Shown: in pieces, positions 24,501-35,003 of the stretch
Numbering within the stretch: position 1 is the first letter of the stretch
Layout: each line of letters begins with the position of its first letter
Assembly: GCA_033439295.1 (NCBI GenBank)
Contig: JAVTLE010000003.1
Coordinates: forward strand, 2,294,001-2,358,000
Origin: Deuterostichococcus epilithicus
Taxonomy: Eukaryota; Chlorophyta; Trebouxiophyceae; Prasiolales; Stichococcaceae
Length of the DNA stretch: 64,000 bases
Direction of reading: 5' to 3'
The notes under the pieces: model-generated
The model's input: the letters and a program-made list of their open reading frames with translations, nothing else
The model's database searches: none
Told to the model about the DNA's origin: nothing
Program-made: the position numbers and the translations under genes

Positions 24501-27500
24501 GTTTTGCCGCTGGAGTTGGAAGACCCATCCGCCGGCGGCTCGAAACCTGCGGCGCCGCCACCGGCCCGCTGCGCGGCGGCTGGCGACAGGGGGCTGAGGT
24601 CGGCGCTGCCGTACATCCCGTCGCCGCTGCGGCGCAGCCTGCAGCCGAGGCAGCGTTGGCGCTCAGGGCTCAGGGCGATGGAAGGCATGGGAAAAGTCGC
24701 ATTGAGGGGGTGAGCGCCATGACCAGGCCTGGACCCCTGCTGCGGCGCCCTGCTGAGGAGTTTGCTCGAGGATGGCTGGCACAGATGGCGCTGCCGCCGC
24801 ATCCGGCTGCGGCCGACCTGCCATGGCGGCGGCAATGGCGGCCCAGGGGTTGACGGTAACCGTGGTGCTCAAGACGATCCATGCCCCAGCAAGCCGGCCT
24901 TACCTGTCCGGCGTGCTGAAGGAGTCGCTCGAGCCGCCGCGGTGGTGGGCGCGGCCGCTGCCGGGCGACGACAGGTCCGCCAGCTCAGAGGACGTGATGC
25001 TCCAGGAGCCAGAGCCGGAAGACAGGGAGTCGCCGCGGAAGAGTGCCGAGCCGCCGGGCGCCCGCGCCGGCGAAAGCGGCCGCTGCATGCCTGCAACATG
25101 TCATTGAGATGCTTCAGGTGCAGGGTTGACACACGCTTCAAGTGCAGGAGGCGGAGCGCCAAGGGCAAATGGCTCCGCATGGGCCCACAGGGCGAGGAAG
25201 CTGGATGCAGCAGCGAGGCTTCAGTCCGGCAGCAGCAGCCGGTGCCGGAGCACCCTGGCTCTGGCTGTCGCTCCAAGCCGCGACCGCTGAGCTTCAGATG
25301 CGGAGGCCTCGAAGCTGGGGATTGCCCCCGATGCCGCCCCCACCGGCGCGCCATGAGACTCGCGACAAGCCACCGCTCCGTGAAAACCTAGACCCTGAAT
25401 GTAAGCGGCGCACCTCGAGCGACCTCGCGATAGTCGCGCACGCGGCTGCTGGCGCCGCTGGCGCCGCTGCCGCAGGAGGAGGCGCTGTCCAGGCTGTCCA
25501 GGCTGGCGGTGCTGCCGCCGCGGCGGAAGCGCTGCAGCCCCCCTGGAGCGGGGCTGCCGCTGGCCCACAGGTCCGCGGCGAGCGCATCCGACGGCTCGCC
25601 CTCTGCGCCGAGACCGCACACATGGCATCTCAGATAGGCTACATTGGCTGCATTCAGTCCAATACGTGGATCGGGATGGGCGTCGGTGGGTCAGTAGAGC
25701 GCTTCATGTCTGCTGCACTATCTGGAGCGCGGCAGTGAGGGCGACGCCGGCGTCTGGTGATGTGAGGACCGGCGCGGGGGCGGCACATGCGGCATCACGG
25801 CCCAAGTGCAGACTGCAGCAGCCATTTCGAATTGGCGGTGATCGCAATGACCCCTTGGGCTCGCGGGTTGGACTGTGCGCACCCGCGAGCGAGGCGAGGC
25901 TGCCGACGCTGTCCATGCTGGTCAGGCTGCCGCTGGAGCCGTCGCGCCGGTGGTGCCGCCTGCTGCGGGGCCCGGGCGAGCGGCTCAGCGCCGTCGGATC
26001 GCCGTCCCTGCAAAGTGCACAGAGTGAGCGGCGTTCAAAGTGATGGTCGGCATTGCTCTCCCTCGTTCTGCGATGCTTGTTCTCGAGAGTGACGCTCGGG
26101 GTCGATTCCGGGCAGGCCTCCGACCCCGTCAGGGACATGGCCCGGCCTCTGAATGCGTGTTCAAACTCCAACAGCGCATCGCAAAGTGTGCTGAAGCGGG
26201 TAAGGGCAAGCGTAATTCCAAGCTGACATGACAGGGGCCGCTGGCCTGCCTCGCCAACCTGCTGACACACAGAGGGGCCTGTGTCGCAGCTGCCGCCGTG
26301 CCTTCCTGGGGGCGCCTATGTGGCGCATTACCCTCTCAAGCTGCCAGTTTGACAACAGATGACGAGTCTCCCATGCTTCGATCGAGGGAAGTGCCAAGAC
26401 GTCCGTCAGAGCCTGGTTACCGGGCTGAACTCGTAGTAACCCACCTGCTGGACGCCGCACTGGAGGCCAGGCTGGCGCCGCTGCCTGCGCGCCGCAGAGC
26501 GGGCCGCAGCGGCGGCGGCGATAGCTCCGCATCGTACGGGTCCACATGCTCGTAGCCCCGCACCTGCAGTCACGTCGGTCGGCCACTCAGCTATCAGAAC
26601 GCTCAAGATGACTGCATGTGGCCTGGGGCTTTCAGGTGCCCAGCATGCAGAGCCATACGTCCGCAGACAGCCGCACACACAAAGTTCCTCCGTATGTGTC
26701 GATTCCAGTCCTCAACCTGCCAGGGCGAGCAATGACGGTCTTGCTGCTGTGCACAGATGCCAGAACACCGCTGTCTGGGACAAGGTTGCAGCAGAGCAGC
26801 CATTGCTGCCCTGGTAGGACTACCCGAGCGGGTCGTCGATGAACAGCAGGCAGGCGCACATGCATGCTGGCGACGGAGGGCGCCGCTGAGCGGCAAGAGG
26901 CTGTGCATGAAACCCTGTACCCTAAACCAGGCAGGCGCACATGCATGCTGGCGACGGAGGATGCCGCCGAGCGGCGGGAGGCGGTGCTGCGGGCGGAGCC
27001 CACGCTGGAGACGCTGGCGGCGCTGCTGCCGCTGCGCCGGTGCCGCCGCCGGTCCGGCGCTGGCTGCACGGCCGGGAGCAGCACGTGCGAGTCATTGGAG
27101 GCTCCATGTGGCAGCAGCTTGGCTAGAGAGGGTTGCTGGGCACTGACTGGAAGCATGGTCTGGCGGCATGCTTCCTGGCTCAGGCTGCCGGCGGAGGCAG
27201 GCTCCAGCATGCAGGGTATGTGCCCGAGCACCAATCGGCTCAATTTTCCGGACGAGAGACAGCACTTGTGCGGCACCTCATGCTCATGCAAGCTGCGGCC
27301 CTCACCTGCTCATCGCGGTGGCGGCTGCCGCTGACGCTGCCCGCCTGGCTGCCCGCTGCGCTGGGGGCACGGCGCACGCCGCGGGGCGACAGAGCCGCCG
27401 GCACGTCTTTCACCGGCGGCGGCGGCCGCGGGCGGCGCTCGGGGCTGCCCTTCCGGCCGCGCTCCGGGCTGCCAGAGGCCGCTGGTTCCCCATCGACGCG

Positions 27501-28925
27501 CCTGTCAGGCGAGGCCCGCCCCTTGCTGGGGCTGGCCCTGCGCTTGTCCGAGTTCTGCGGCGCCCTCCCGGCAGCGGCTAGGCCATTGTCCGCCGCCGAA
27601 ACGGGCCCGTCGGCCGAGCGGCGGCCGCTGCCGGTCCTGCCACGGGCTGACGTGTCGCCGACAGGTTGCTGGGCTGCATCGCCGGCAATGCCAAGGCGCA
27701 GGCCCGGCGCCGCGGCGGCGTTGTTGGCACTGTCATCCGCCACCTCCACCCGGCGAGCGGTGCCGGCAGACTTATCGTCGTCGCCCAGTGCTGCAGGCGC
27801 GCCGGCGCAGCAGCTGAACAGCCTGGCAGGCTTCTTCAGTTGCCGTCCCCGGGTCTGCGGCGGCGGCGGCGGCAGCCGCTTGGTCGCGGCTGTCGCCTGC
27901 ATTGGCGTCGGGTTGGGCGCCGCCTCGGGCAGGACCTTTGGCGGTGCTGGCAGCGACTGCGAAGCAGCAGCTGCTGGCGCCGGCGCTGCTTTGCCCGAGG
28001 CCGGCTGGGGGGCTGACTGCACCGCGTTGGCCCCGAAGGCAGACGGCTTGGCGCCGTCTTGCTGCGGACTCGTGGCAGGGCTGATCTCTGGCAGGCTGGC
28101 TGACGAGTGGGCAGGCGGCGCCGCAGGCACTGGCGGCGGCGCCTGTGCGGCAACCTTTGAAGTGGCTGCGGCGGGAGCTGGGGTCGACGTGACTGAGACA
28201 GGAGAGGTCACCGCCGCAGTTGGCGGCGTGATCCGCGCCGCCGCAGTCGCGGGGGACAACTTGGCAACGGGCGTCAGCGGCGGCTCCGAGATCGGCGCCT
28301 CCCGGCGGCTGCTGACCGGGGTGATGACCTCCTCTGTGAGCGCGCCGCCGCTGTTGGAGCGGCTGTCGACAGAGATGGCGACCGTGCTGCCGCGCTCCCA
28401 GTCGATTGCCTCCATGCTGCCCTTCTCTGACACCGTGGGGCTGCGCGCCTGCCGGCCGGTCGCGGGCTTGCCGGCGCCGCGGCCGCCGCGGCCGGTTGGC
28501 GGCGCGGGGCGCACAGGCGGCTGCAGGCCCCGCCCGCGTGCAGCCGCGCCCTGCGCGCCCGTCGGCGGCGGCCGCCGACGTGCGACAGCTGTCGCAGAGC
28601 CGGCGGGCGGCCGGGCGCCAGGCCTGCCGGCGGCACTGGCGCCGCGGGCCCCAGCCTGCCCAGCGCGCGCCGCCATGTGGCCGTTCGTCAGAGGCCGGGC
28701 ACCATTCGATGGTGCTACAGCGGCGGCGACGGGCCTGCCGGCGGCTTCCGGATTGGCGGGCAGCGGCTTGGGCTTGGCTGCAGCGGGCTGGGGGGATACC
28801 CGGGATGCGATCTCCTGAGGTAGCTGCACCAGCTGGTCATCGAGGGTCGTGTCAACGGACTTGCCGCTTGCCGGGCTACCGTTGGCAGACTTGAAGCGGT
28901 TGAAAAGGCCGCCGCCAACTACCAT
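21517..28925 (-). CDS. Very long, mostly disordered Ser/Pro/Ala/Arg-rich protein with coiled coils, unknown function
   Basis: The first coding exon (ATG at 28925, MVVGGGLFNRFKSANGSP) is about 1.6 kb of low-complexity Ala/Pro/Ser sequence ending SRHRDEQ at a GTGAGG donor. Five smaller exons follow, each with a related motif: HRRSGSSAASVSSVGSARS, LRRAGSGASLASSAASS, HRRDGSSGSLTSMDSVGSL, FRRGGSTASLDSLDSASS and HRGGSSDSFSTPD. Two coiled-coil segments come next (QVQQMRQLREKVQAMRAE; RRAQLQRRLEKLSMQQMRLE), then GRRLGRRVTFSPDKGEPPQ, VVDTVASLKQLLATHP and a last exon with FALQFDYDTLGSRLASG, stopping at 21517. Undetermined bases at 21754-21755, 23613-23614 and 24034 fall in exons. The RRxGS blocks look like basophilic-kinase or 14-3-3 sites. 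A cytoskeletal adaptor or scaffold is one guess; the family is not recognised. Confidence 0.7.
26847..26905 (-). repeat. Nearly identical copy of an exon-donor edge inside the intron
   Basis: 26847-26905 repeats 26928-26986 with an 81-bp offset. The first 33 bp, which hold GCACATGCATGCTGGCGACG, are identical and the rest is only slightly diverged. The downstream member is the end of the exon ending SSVASMH plus its donor, so the duplication is recent. A telomere-like CCCTAAACC lies between the two copies. Confidence 0.85.
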
Positions 28926-30768
28926 GCCGGCTGAGGCTGCCTTTGCGGGTAGTCGGTGCTGCCTGCCAGCTGCCCGCCGCTGCGGATCACTGCGCGCGTC
29001 AGGCGCCGCTGCAGGACACACGCATGCCGGCGAGCCTGTTCGCAAGCTTGACTGACAGCCCTGTGCGCAACACAGCCATGGACTCAGGGCACCGCTTGCG
29101 GTGACGGTCTTGCAGTGTTAGACCTAAGCGATGGAACAGCGCGCCTGTCTGTGAAAGCAGCGCGACTCGAACCCTACATAGGGACCGTGTGGGGGCTACT
29201 GTTATCTGACCTCCAGCGCTCAAGCACAGGCAGAGCTTACATGCGCCCGCGCCTACTCTTGTCAGCCTGATGCAAGCTGGCTACTTGCTGGCTCGCCTCC
29301 GATCACCGACCAACAGCATGCTGCGCTACGACTCGCGCGCGATTTGCCGGCCAGGGTGTGCAGCGTGGGCGACGCTGGGCCGGCCTGTGCACTAGTAATG
29401 CTGTCGCCTCAACACACGGTCGCGAGCCACCTGGCGCTATCCGGAAGCAGGCTTTCGGCAGCGCGGCCGGGTCTGCTTCGTCGATACGCGGACGCGTCTT
29501 GATTGACTGCCGACCGGCATGCATACACATGTCGAGCAGGCCGGCTGCAGGAGCGGTCCGAACCGGGCGGCCGCGGTTTGAGCCGATTGCGACCAGCATG
29601 ACCGTGGCAATTGTTTGCGTGAGACTGAGCTGGCAAAACGCTGCACATCGGCACATCTGTGCGGATCAGCAGGTAGCTTACCTGTGCTGACGCTCGTCAG
29701 CGCGCCCAGGCCGCCCCAGGCAGGTGCGTCGCAGCAGGTTGATCGTGGTGACGGGCGCCCCTATGCTACCCTTCGATGCCGCCCCGATACGTATGGTTGC
29801 TGCGAGTGGCTTCGGATTGTTAGATGTGCACCACTCGAGTCGTGGCGGTCACGGAGCAAAAAAAACCTCAAGGCTTTGATGCGCAAGCAGCGAGGTGAGT
29901 CACGTGGCGGCGTTGGGGATAGTGCGTCGCAGAGACGCTCCTTCGGATCGCACAGTGTCAACGCGGCGGCTTGGATCACTGCAGACCGATCAGCGGCCAT
30001 GGTTTTGTGCACACCTCATCTGTGTCAGCCTCGGCTTTCTCGGCGCTCGGCCCTGAGTGTGTGGCCCACCCCCGGCGTGACACCCGCTACTGGGCTGCTG
30101 CGGTGATCGGCGGCGACTGTGAGGCGCTACGCTAGCTAGACTCACCGGCTGGCTGCCTGCGGCTCGGTAAAGCGCGGTGATACTTTCATCTGGCGCGAGA
30201 TTAGCGCCCCTGGAAGTCGATCTCCCGCTTGGATCCCCGTGACTCTGTGGCGGGAGCAAGCAGGACCATCCGCTGCCATGGCATAGAAATTTGGATCCAT
30301 GCCTTGTCCATCTGTGAAGGCTCTGTAGTAGAACTCTTGCTAAGGACCAGCAGCCCTCTTCGAACCGGACCACACCGCAAAGCTAATTGAAGGGCGCGTC
30401 AGCTGAAAGCGTCATGCAAATTGCTGGTGCAGCTCAAATCATTCGCGGGCTGCACAGATTAAACCACATCAGTGCGCCATGCAGGTCAGTGCATTCCTAC
30501 ACTCGACGGCGCGAAGCTGGTGATCGTCTCAATGAGGCGCCAGCCCACGGTTGATATAACCAGGGTTGCCAACAACTTCAGCGATGTCCCTCATGCTGCG
30601 CATGTTCTCTGCTTCGCAGGGCGCTCTCCAGGACGGGTGCTCCAGCGTCGGGAAGGCAGCAGCTTGGACCTAAACAGGTAGCTTGCGACCCCGGTCCGGT
30701 CACCCTGAACCCTCCCCACTGCACCCACTCTTCTAACGGTGAAACCTGTATCGTCTTAACGTGCGCAG
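28926..30768. other. Divergent intergenic region between the disordered gene and fibrillin
   Basis: About 1.8 kb lies between first recognised exons read in opposite directions. It should hold both promoters, 5' UTRs and perhaps the missing first exon of the fibrillin gene. A short Met-rich frame at 30584 (MSLMLRMFSASQGALQ) could be part of that exon, but it meets a stop before the nearest donor in phase. Nothing else was recognised. Confidence 0.45.
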
Positions 30769-33444
30769 GTCGCACGCACATGCGCGAACAGCCGCTTGCA
30801 CTCGCCGGCAGCACCGCAGCAGCCGCGGCGCGCATTGGTGACGGCAGCACAGCCAGAGGTAATTGCGTGCTTGCAGTGCCTTCCCCGGACGTTGCCCCCT
30901 CATCAGCGCTCCGACTACCAGACGTCGCGATCAGCCAAGAGACTTTGCCGCCAACATGCCGCCGCCAAGCTACGGCTGCCGCCCGCAGCAGTTCACTGCT
31001 GGCACTGACCTCAAGCAACGCAGCTGAGGGCGCACGACTGGCACGCATCCTGCGCTGCAGACTGCTCACATTCGCACATTCGGGCACATGTCTACAACAT
31101 GGGCGCTTTGCAGGGCGTCGACCCAAATGCTGGGGACCAGACGCCGCTGGAGAAGCAGGCTGGCCTTTTTGAGGCGCCACCGGCGGGCACCACGCCGCAC
31201 GCGGGTGCTGCGCCGGGCGCCTCGACGGCGTCGTCGGCCGCAGCGCCAGCAGAGCCCGAGGGCCCCTCTGCAGAGGAGCTGAAGGTGAGCAGCGCCCCTG
31301 CCGGCAGGCGGCTTGCCTTGCGTGGAGCGAGGACTGAACTGCGCCCGCCATGCTGCCCTACTCGTCCGGAATACTTGTCAAAACCAGGCGTTGTGCACCT
31401 GGAGGGACATCAGCAGCAGCAGCTGCTCAGAGGTCGCTTGCGCAGCGGCCGCGGCAGTCCGCGGCCCGGGCACCCTACATGGCCTGCCCGGATCTCCATG
31501 CATAGAGCATTGGCCCTGCCACCCCGGCAGGCAATGCTGCTGGACTCGCTGTACGGCACGGAGCGGGGGCTGTCGGCTTCCTCGGAGCTGCGCGGCGAGA
31601 TCAGCGAGCTCATCACGCAGCTGGAGGCGGCCAACCCCTCGCAGGCAGTTGAGGTGAGGGCACTCGCTGGTCAGCGTGCTGCCTGTTGTGTGAGGGAGGA
31701 TCCTGGTTGCACGGCCAGACGTGAGGGGGAAGCATCATCCGGCTTCAGGCAGCCGGCCCATTGCGTCCTGCTGAGGGAGCGACGCCGCCACCCAGCGCTG
31801 TGGCACCTGCGGCGGTGCAGGCAGAGGCATGGGTCCAACGGGCATGGTTCCGGACCACGTGGGCAGCTGGAAGCTGTGCGCATGGGTGCCATCGGAGGGG
31901 GCGAGCCACCTGCAGTTTGGGGGCCCAGGATCCACCTGCTGCCAACCATTGACAAGATTTTTTGCACATCTTCTCTGACGTGCTCTTGCAGGATGACAAG
32001 CTCAGCGGCGAGTGGAAGCTTGTCTACACCTCCAACAGCGAGCTGTTTGCGCTGCTGGCCATCAGCAAGCTGCCGTTCGTGACGGTCGGCGACATCACCC
32101 AGACCATCGACGCCGCCGCCGGCACCGTCACCAACAAGGCGCGTCGCGTTGCTCCCGCAATCCGAAGCTCGCAGCATTGCAAGAAATGCTCCGGAGAGTC
32201 TGCCGACATTCAGCAAGCCAAACCAACTCGATGCTTGTCAGTCAGCGGTGCACAGCCTGCCATTCATCGGCTGCCGGCCGTCGCTTTGGTCCGACCTCGG
32301 CCCCACCTGCGCAGCACGGAAGGTCCATTTGTGCGGCTTCATAAACCCTCGTGTCGTGAACCCCCATGTCATGAACCCTGATGTCTCCGAACCTGCAGGT
32401 GGCGCTCATGGACAGCGTGACACGGACATCTTTCTCCTCCACCGCCAACTTCGAAGTCCGCAGCCCCAAGCTGCTGAACGTGCGCACCGCGCCACACTGC
32501 AAGTCCAAGGGGACGCCCCTGCACGCTAGAGGCCGGGCACAGCGGGACGGACGTCGTCTAGACTGCAGGTGCAAGCTGTGGAGATGGCACCACACAGGGA
32601 AGGGGTGTACGCGTCACGCTGCCGGGGGCGCTCCTGAGCAGCGCTCCTCGTGCGCGCTGCAGATCAAGTTCGTGCGGGGGGCGCTGGCGACGCCGCAGCT
32701 GCTGGCGGACATCGACCTGCCCCAGTCCGTCAGCCTGCTTGGCCAGACGGTGGACCTGACCAACCTGCGCGACGCGCTGGCGCCGGCGCGCCGCGGCCTG
32801 CAGGGCGCCATCTCGCAGGTACTATTTCAGGGTTTAGGGTCCCCTGAAGCCTCCGCGCAGTCGTACTCGTCTCGGCTTCGGAGTTATCCAGGCACACTGC
32901 CTCCGCTTCGAATGGGCACTGCATGACCTGCACATGTGGACGTGCTCAACTTATTTTTGTTTCGACTCACGCTGGGGCCGCCTGCAAGCGCATTGCACTT
33001 GCAGCAGAGCTGGCGAATCTGAAACCCACACAATCGCTTGGACGCAAGCGCCGCTGTGCCTGTGGCGCAGGCCGCCTCATTCCTGTCGCGGCAGCCGGAC
33101 CTCAGCTTCGACATCCCGGAGCAGGCGCGTGCCGAGTCGTGGCTGCTCACCACATTCCTGGACGAGGTGAGTCTTGCTGGCGACGGATAACTGCGCCGCG
33201 ATCTGCGCTGTGCATCGTCAGGTGTGGCGGCGGCAGATGCCCTTGCACGCTCATTTCGCTGGTTCTCTCCTGCCTCTGCTTCCAGGAAGCAGTGCTGGAT
33301 GCGTGTGTCCTTCCTTGGCATTGCAGGACACCCGCGTGGCGCGTGGCGATGGCGGCAGCGTCTTCGTGCTCGTTAAGGAGCCGGGCTCCGCATCGACCGC
33401 CGGCGACGGCTACTCCAATACGGCAGCGGCGCAGAACGGCAACA

Positions 33445-33481
<37 letters not shown>

Positions 33482-33751
33482 CAGCTGGGGTGGCGGCGCC
33501 TGGAAGGNCGATCCCATCCGNANTCGCGCGCCGGCGCCGGCGCCGGCGCCCGCTGGTGACGGCCTCTCCGCCGCCCGGCGGCGCCGGCAAACCCGACCGG
33601 CGCCGGCGGCTACCCCGCCGGCGTCGCGCCGGCGCCGGCGTCCGTGCCGCCGCCGGTCACGCCGCCTGCGGTGGTGCCGCCGCCGGTCACGCCGCCCGCG
33701 ATGAACGTGGACGCACAGATCGAGGGCGGTGGGGACCTGAAGTCGTATTGA
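30769..33751 (+). CDS. Plastid lipid-associated protein (PAP/fibrillin family)
   Basis: Fibrillins are lipocalin-like proteins of plastoglobules and thylakoids. Exons in phase: 30769-30858 (transit-like [26 protein letters not shown]), 31114-31284, 31531-31653 ([20 protein letters not shown]), 31992-32138 ([17 protein letters not shown]), 32399-32479 ([17 protein letters not shown]), 32663-32818 ([15 protein letters not shown]), 33071-33166 ([11 protein letters not shown]) and 33327 onward ([16 protein letters not shown]). These match the full PAP domain in order. The true start codon probably lies in an upstream exon. The exon at 31992 ends at a GC donor (32139-32140). The last exon continues into poly-Gly and Pro-rich repeats and reaches the TGA at 33749-33751 only in a different frame. 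Undetermined bases at 33508, 33521 and 33523 lie between, so an assembly error is likely; a hidden intron is the alternative. Confidence 0.92.
33446..33480 (+). repeat. (GGC)n tract encoding poly-Gly in the fibrillin tail
   Basis: About eleven GGC units follow [10 protein letters not shown] in the last fibrillin exon and precede undetermined bases. This is a likely spot for length error or polymorphism. Confidence 0.85.
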
Positions 33752-35003
33752 GAGGCGCGGCCGCGAGAATGAATGCATGGCCATGGCGACTCTGATTCGC
33801 GGAGCAACGAGACGAAGGATTACGAGCGCTCTGAAAGGGGAGGGAGTGCATTGGATCGTGAAGGGCAGAAGTGAGAAAGGGGTTCTCACTGCGGTGTCTA
33901 GTAGCCAGGCTGGTGTGGCGCATCCATTGAGGCATACCTGGTTGGGGTAGCAAGCTCGCGGCAGTGCAGTCACGACAGTTGCCTGTACCAAGCCGCACCC
34001 ACAGCTGATGGCAGGGACACGATATTTCAGGGTCGATTGATTACCGAAAAACGAATATTGAATTGAGGTGGTCGGACATCTTGGTTCGCAGGAGTTCCGT
34101 GTTCTCATTGTCCGGTGCGGCCCCGGCGGCAGTCTTCGGTCCCAAAGTCGGATGCATTACTGCGATTGTAACATGCTGGTGTGCCGTTCAAATTGCAATC
34201 AGATTTTGAAGCGACTGTGATGAAACGGTGAGGGGCTGGGGGTTGCAGCTGCTCCAGCACCACCATCCCGGTGCAAAAGCACAGGGCGGGTAAAGTTGGA
34301 CTGTCCATGTTTCTTGAACAAGAGCTGGCGGGAGGCATGATGCTCTGTCCAAATGCGCAGCGATTCCGAAATCGTGGAGAGTGCAGCGATTTGGACATCG
34401 CCATCATGTTTGGAGGAACGACACCGTCTGGATTTGTTTCGGTTGTGATGGTTGCCATGGAATCGTGACATACACTCCTGCCGCAGGTACGGTTGATCGA
34501 TGCGCGCAGATTTAACTGGTGGGCGCGCAGTATGAGGATGAGGTTGCAAAGCATTCATTTGCCTGTTCAGGCTGTAACTTGAATTCAGCTGGTGTAATTT
34601 GGAGACCTGGATCTGTGATCTGGCGAACTGCAATCTGACACTGCTGGTGAAGGGCCATTCGTGACGGCAAGGTTGTGGCACTCCATTCCAGACTTCCACC
34701 TACCGCATACTCCATCAACATACAAGGGATTTTTATGCCTGACTGTGCAAACAGACCTCTACCCAAGCAGTTTACGGTCGTCAATCTTCAGTGACTACTA
34801 CAGACTCCTCACGCTGGTTGTGCAAGGCAATATGACTGCTGCGAATGCTAATCGTGGGGAGCCCCTGCATAGGCAGGTGGCGACTGAGGAAAACAACCCG
34901 CCGCCGCCAATCGCAGCTGCTATCGCCCCCTCCCATTGGTGGCACTACAGGCCTCTCCCATAAGCGCCGCTCTGGGAGACGACGCCAATTGTCGTACTGC
35001 GCG
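33752..35003. other. Convergent intergenic region between fibrillin and SAL1
   Basis: The two 3' ends face each other over about 1.25 kb. The stretch is visibly more AT-rich than its surroundings, as expected of 3' UTR or spacer. No conserved coding exon or repeat was recognised. Confidence 0.5.

Noticed and set aside
27133-28818. Long plus-strand open frame opposite the disordered gene
   Set aside because: It mirrors the GC-rich first exon of the minus-strand gene. The minus frame has a sensible start, donor and motif-bearing downstream exons; the plus frame has none of these.
29150-29190. tRNA-like T-arm (GGGTTCGAGTC on the minus strand)
   Set aside because: I could not form a matching acceptor stem, D-arm and anticodon arm around it.
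30472-30681. Small plus-strand frame as the first exon of fibrillin
   Set aside because: It has no transit-peptide character, and the nearest donor cannot be joined in phase with the exon at 30769.
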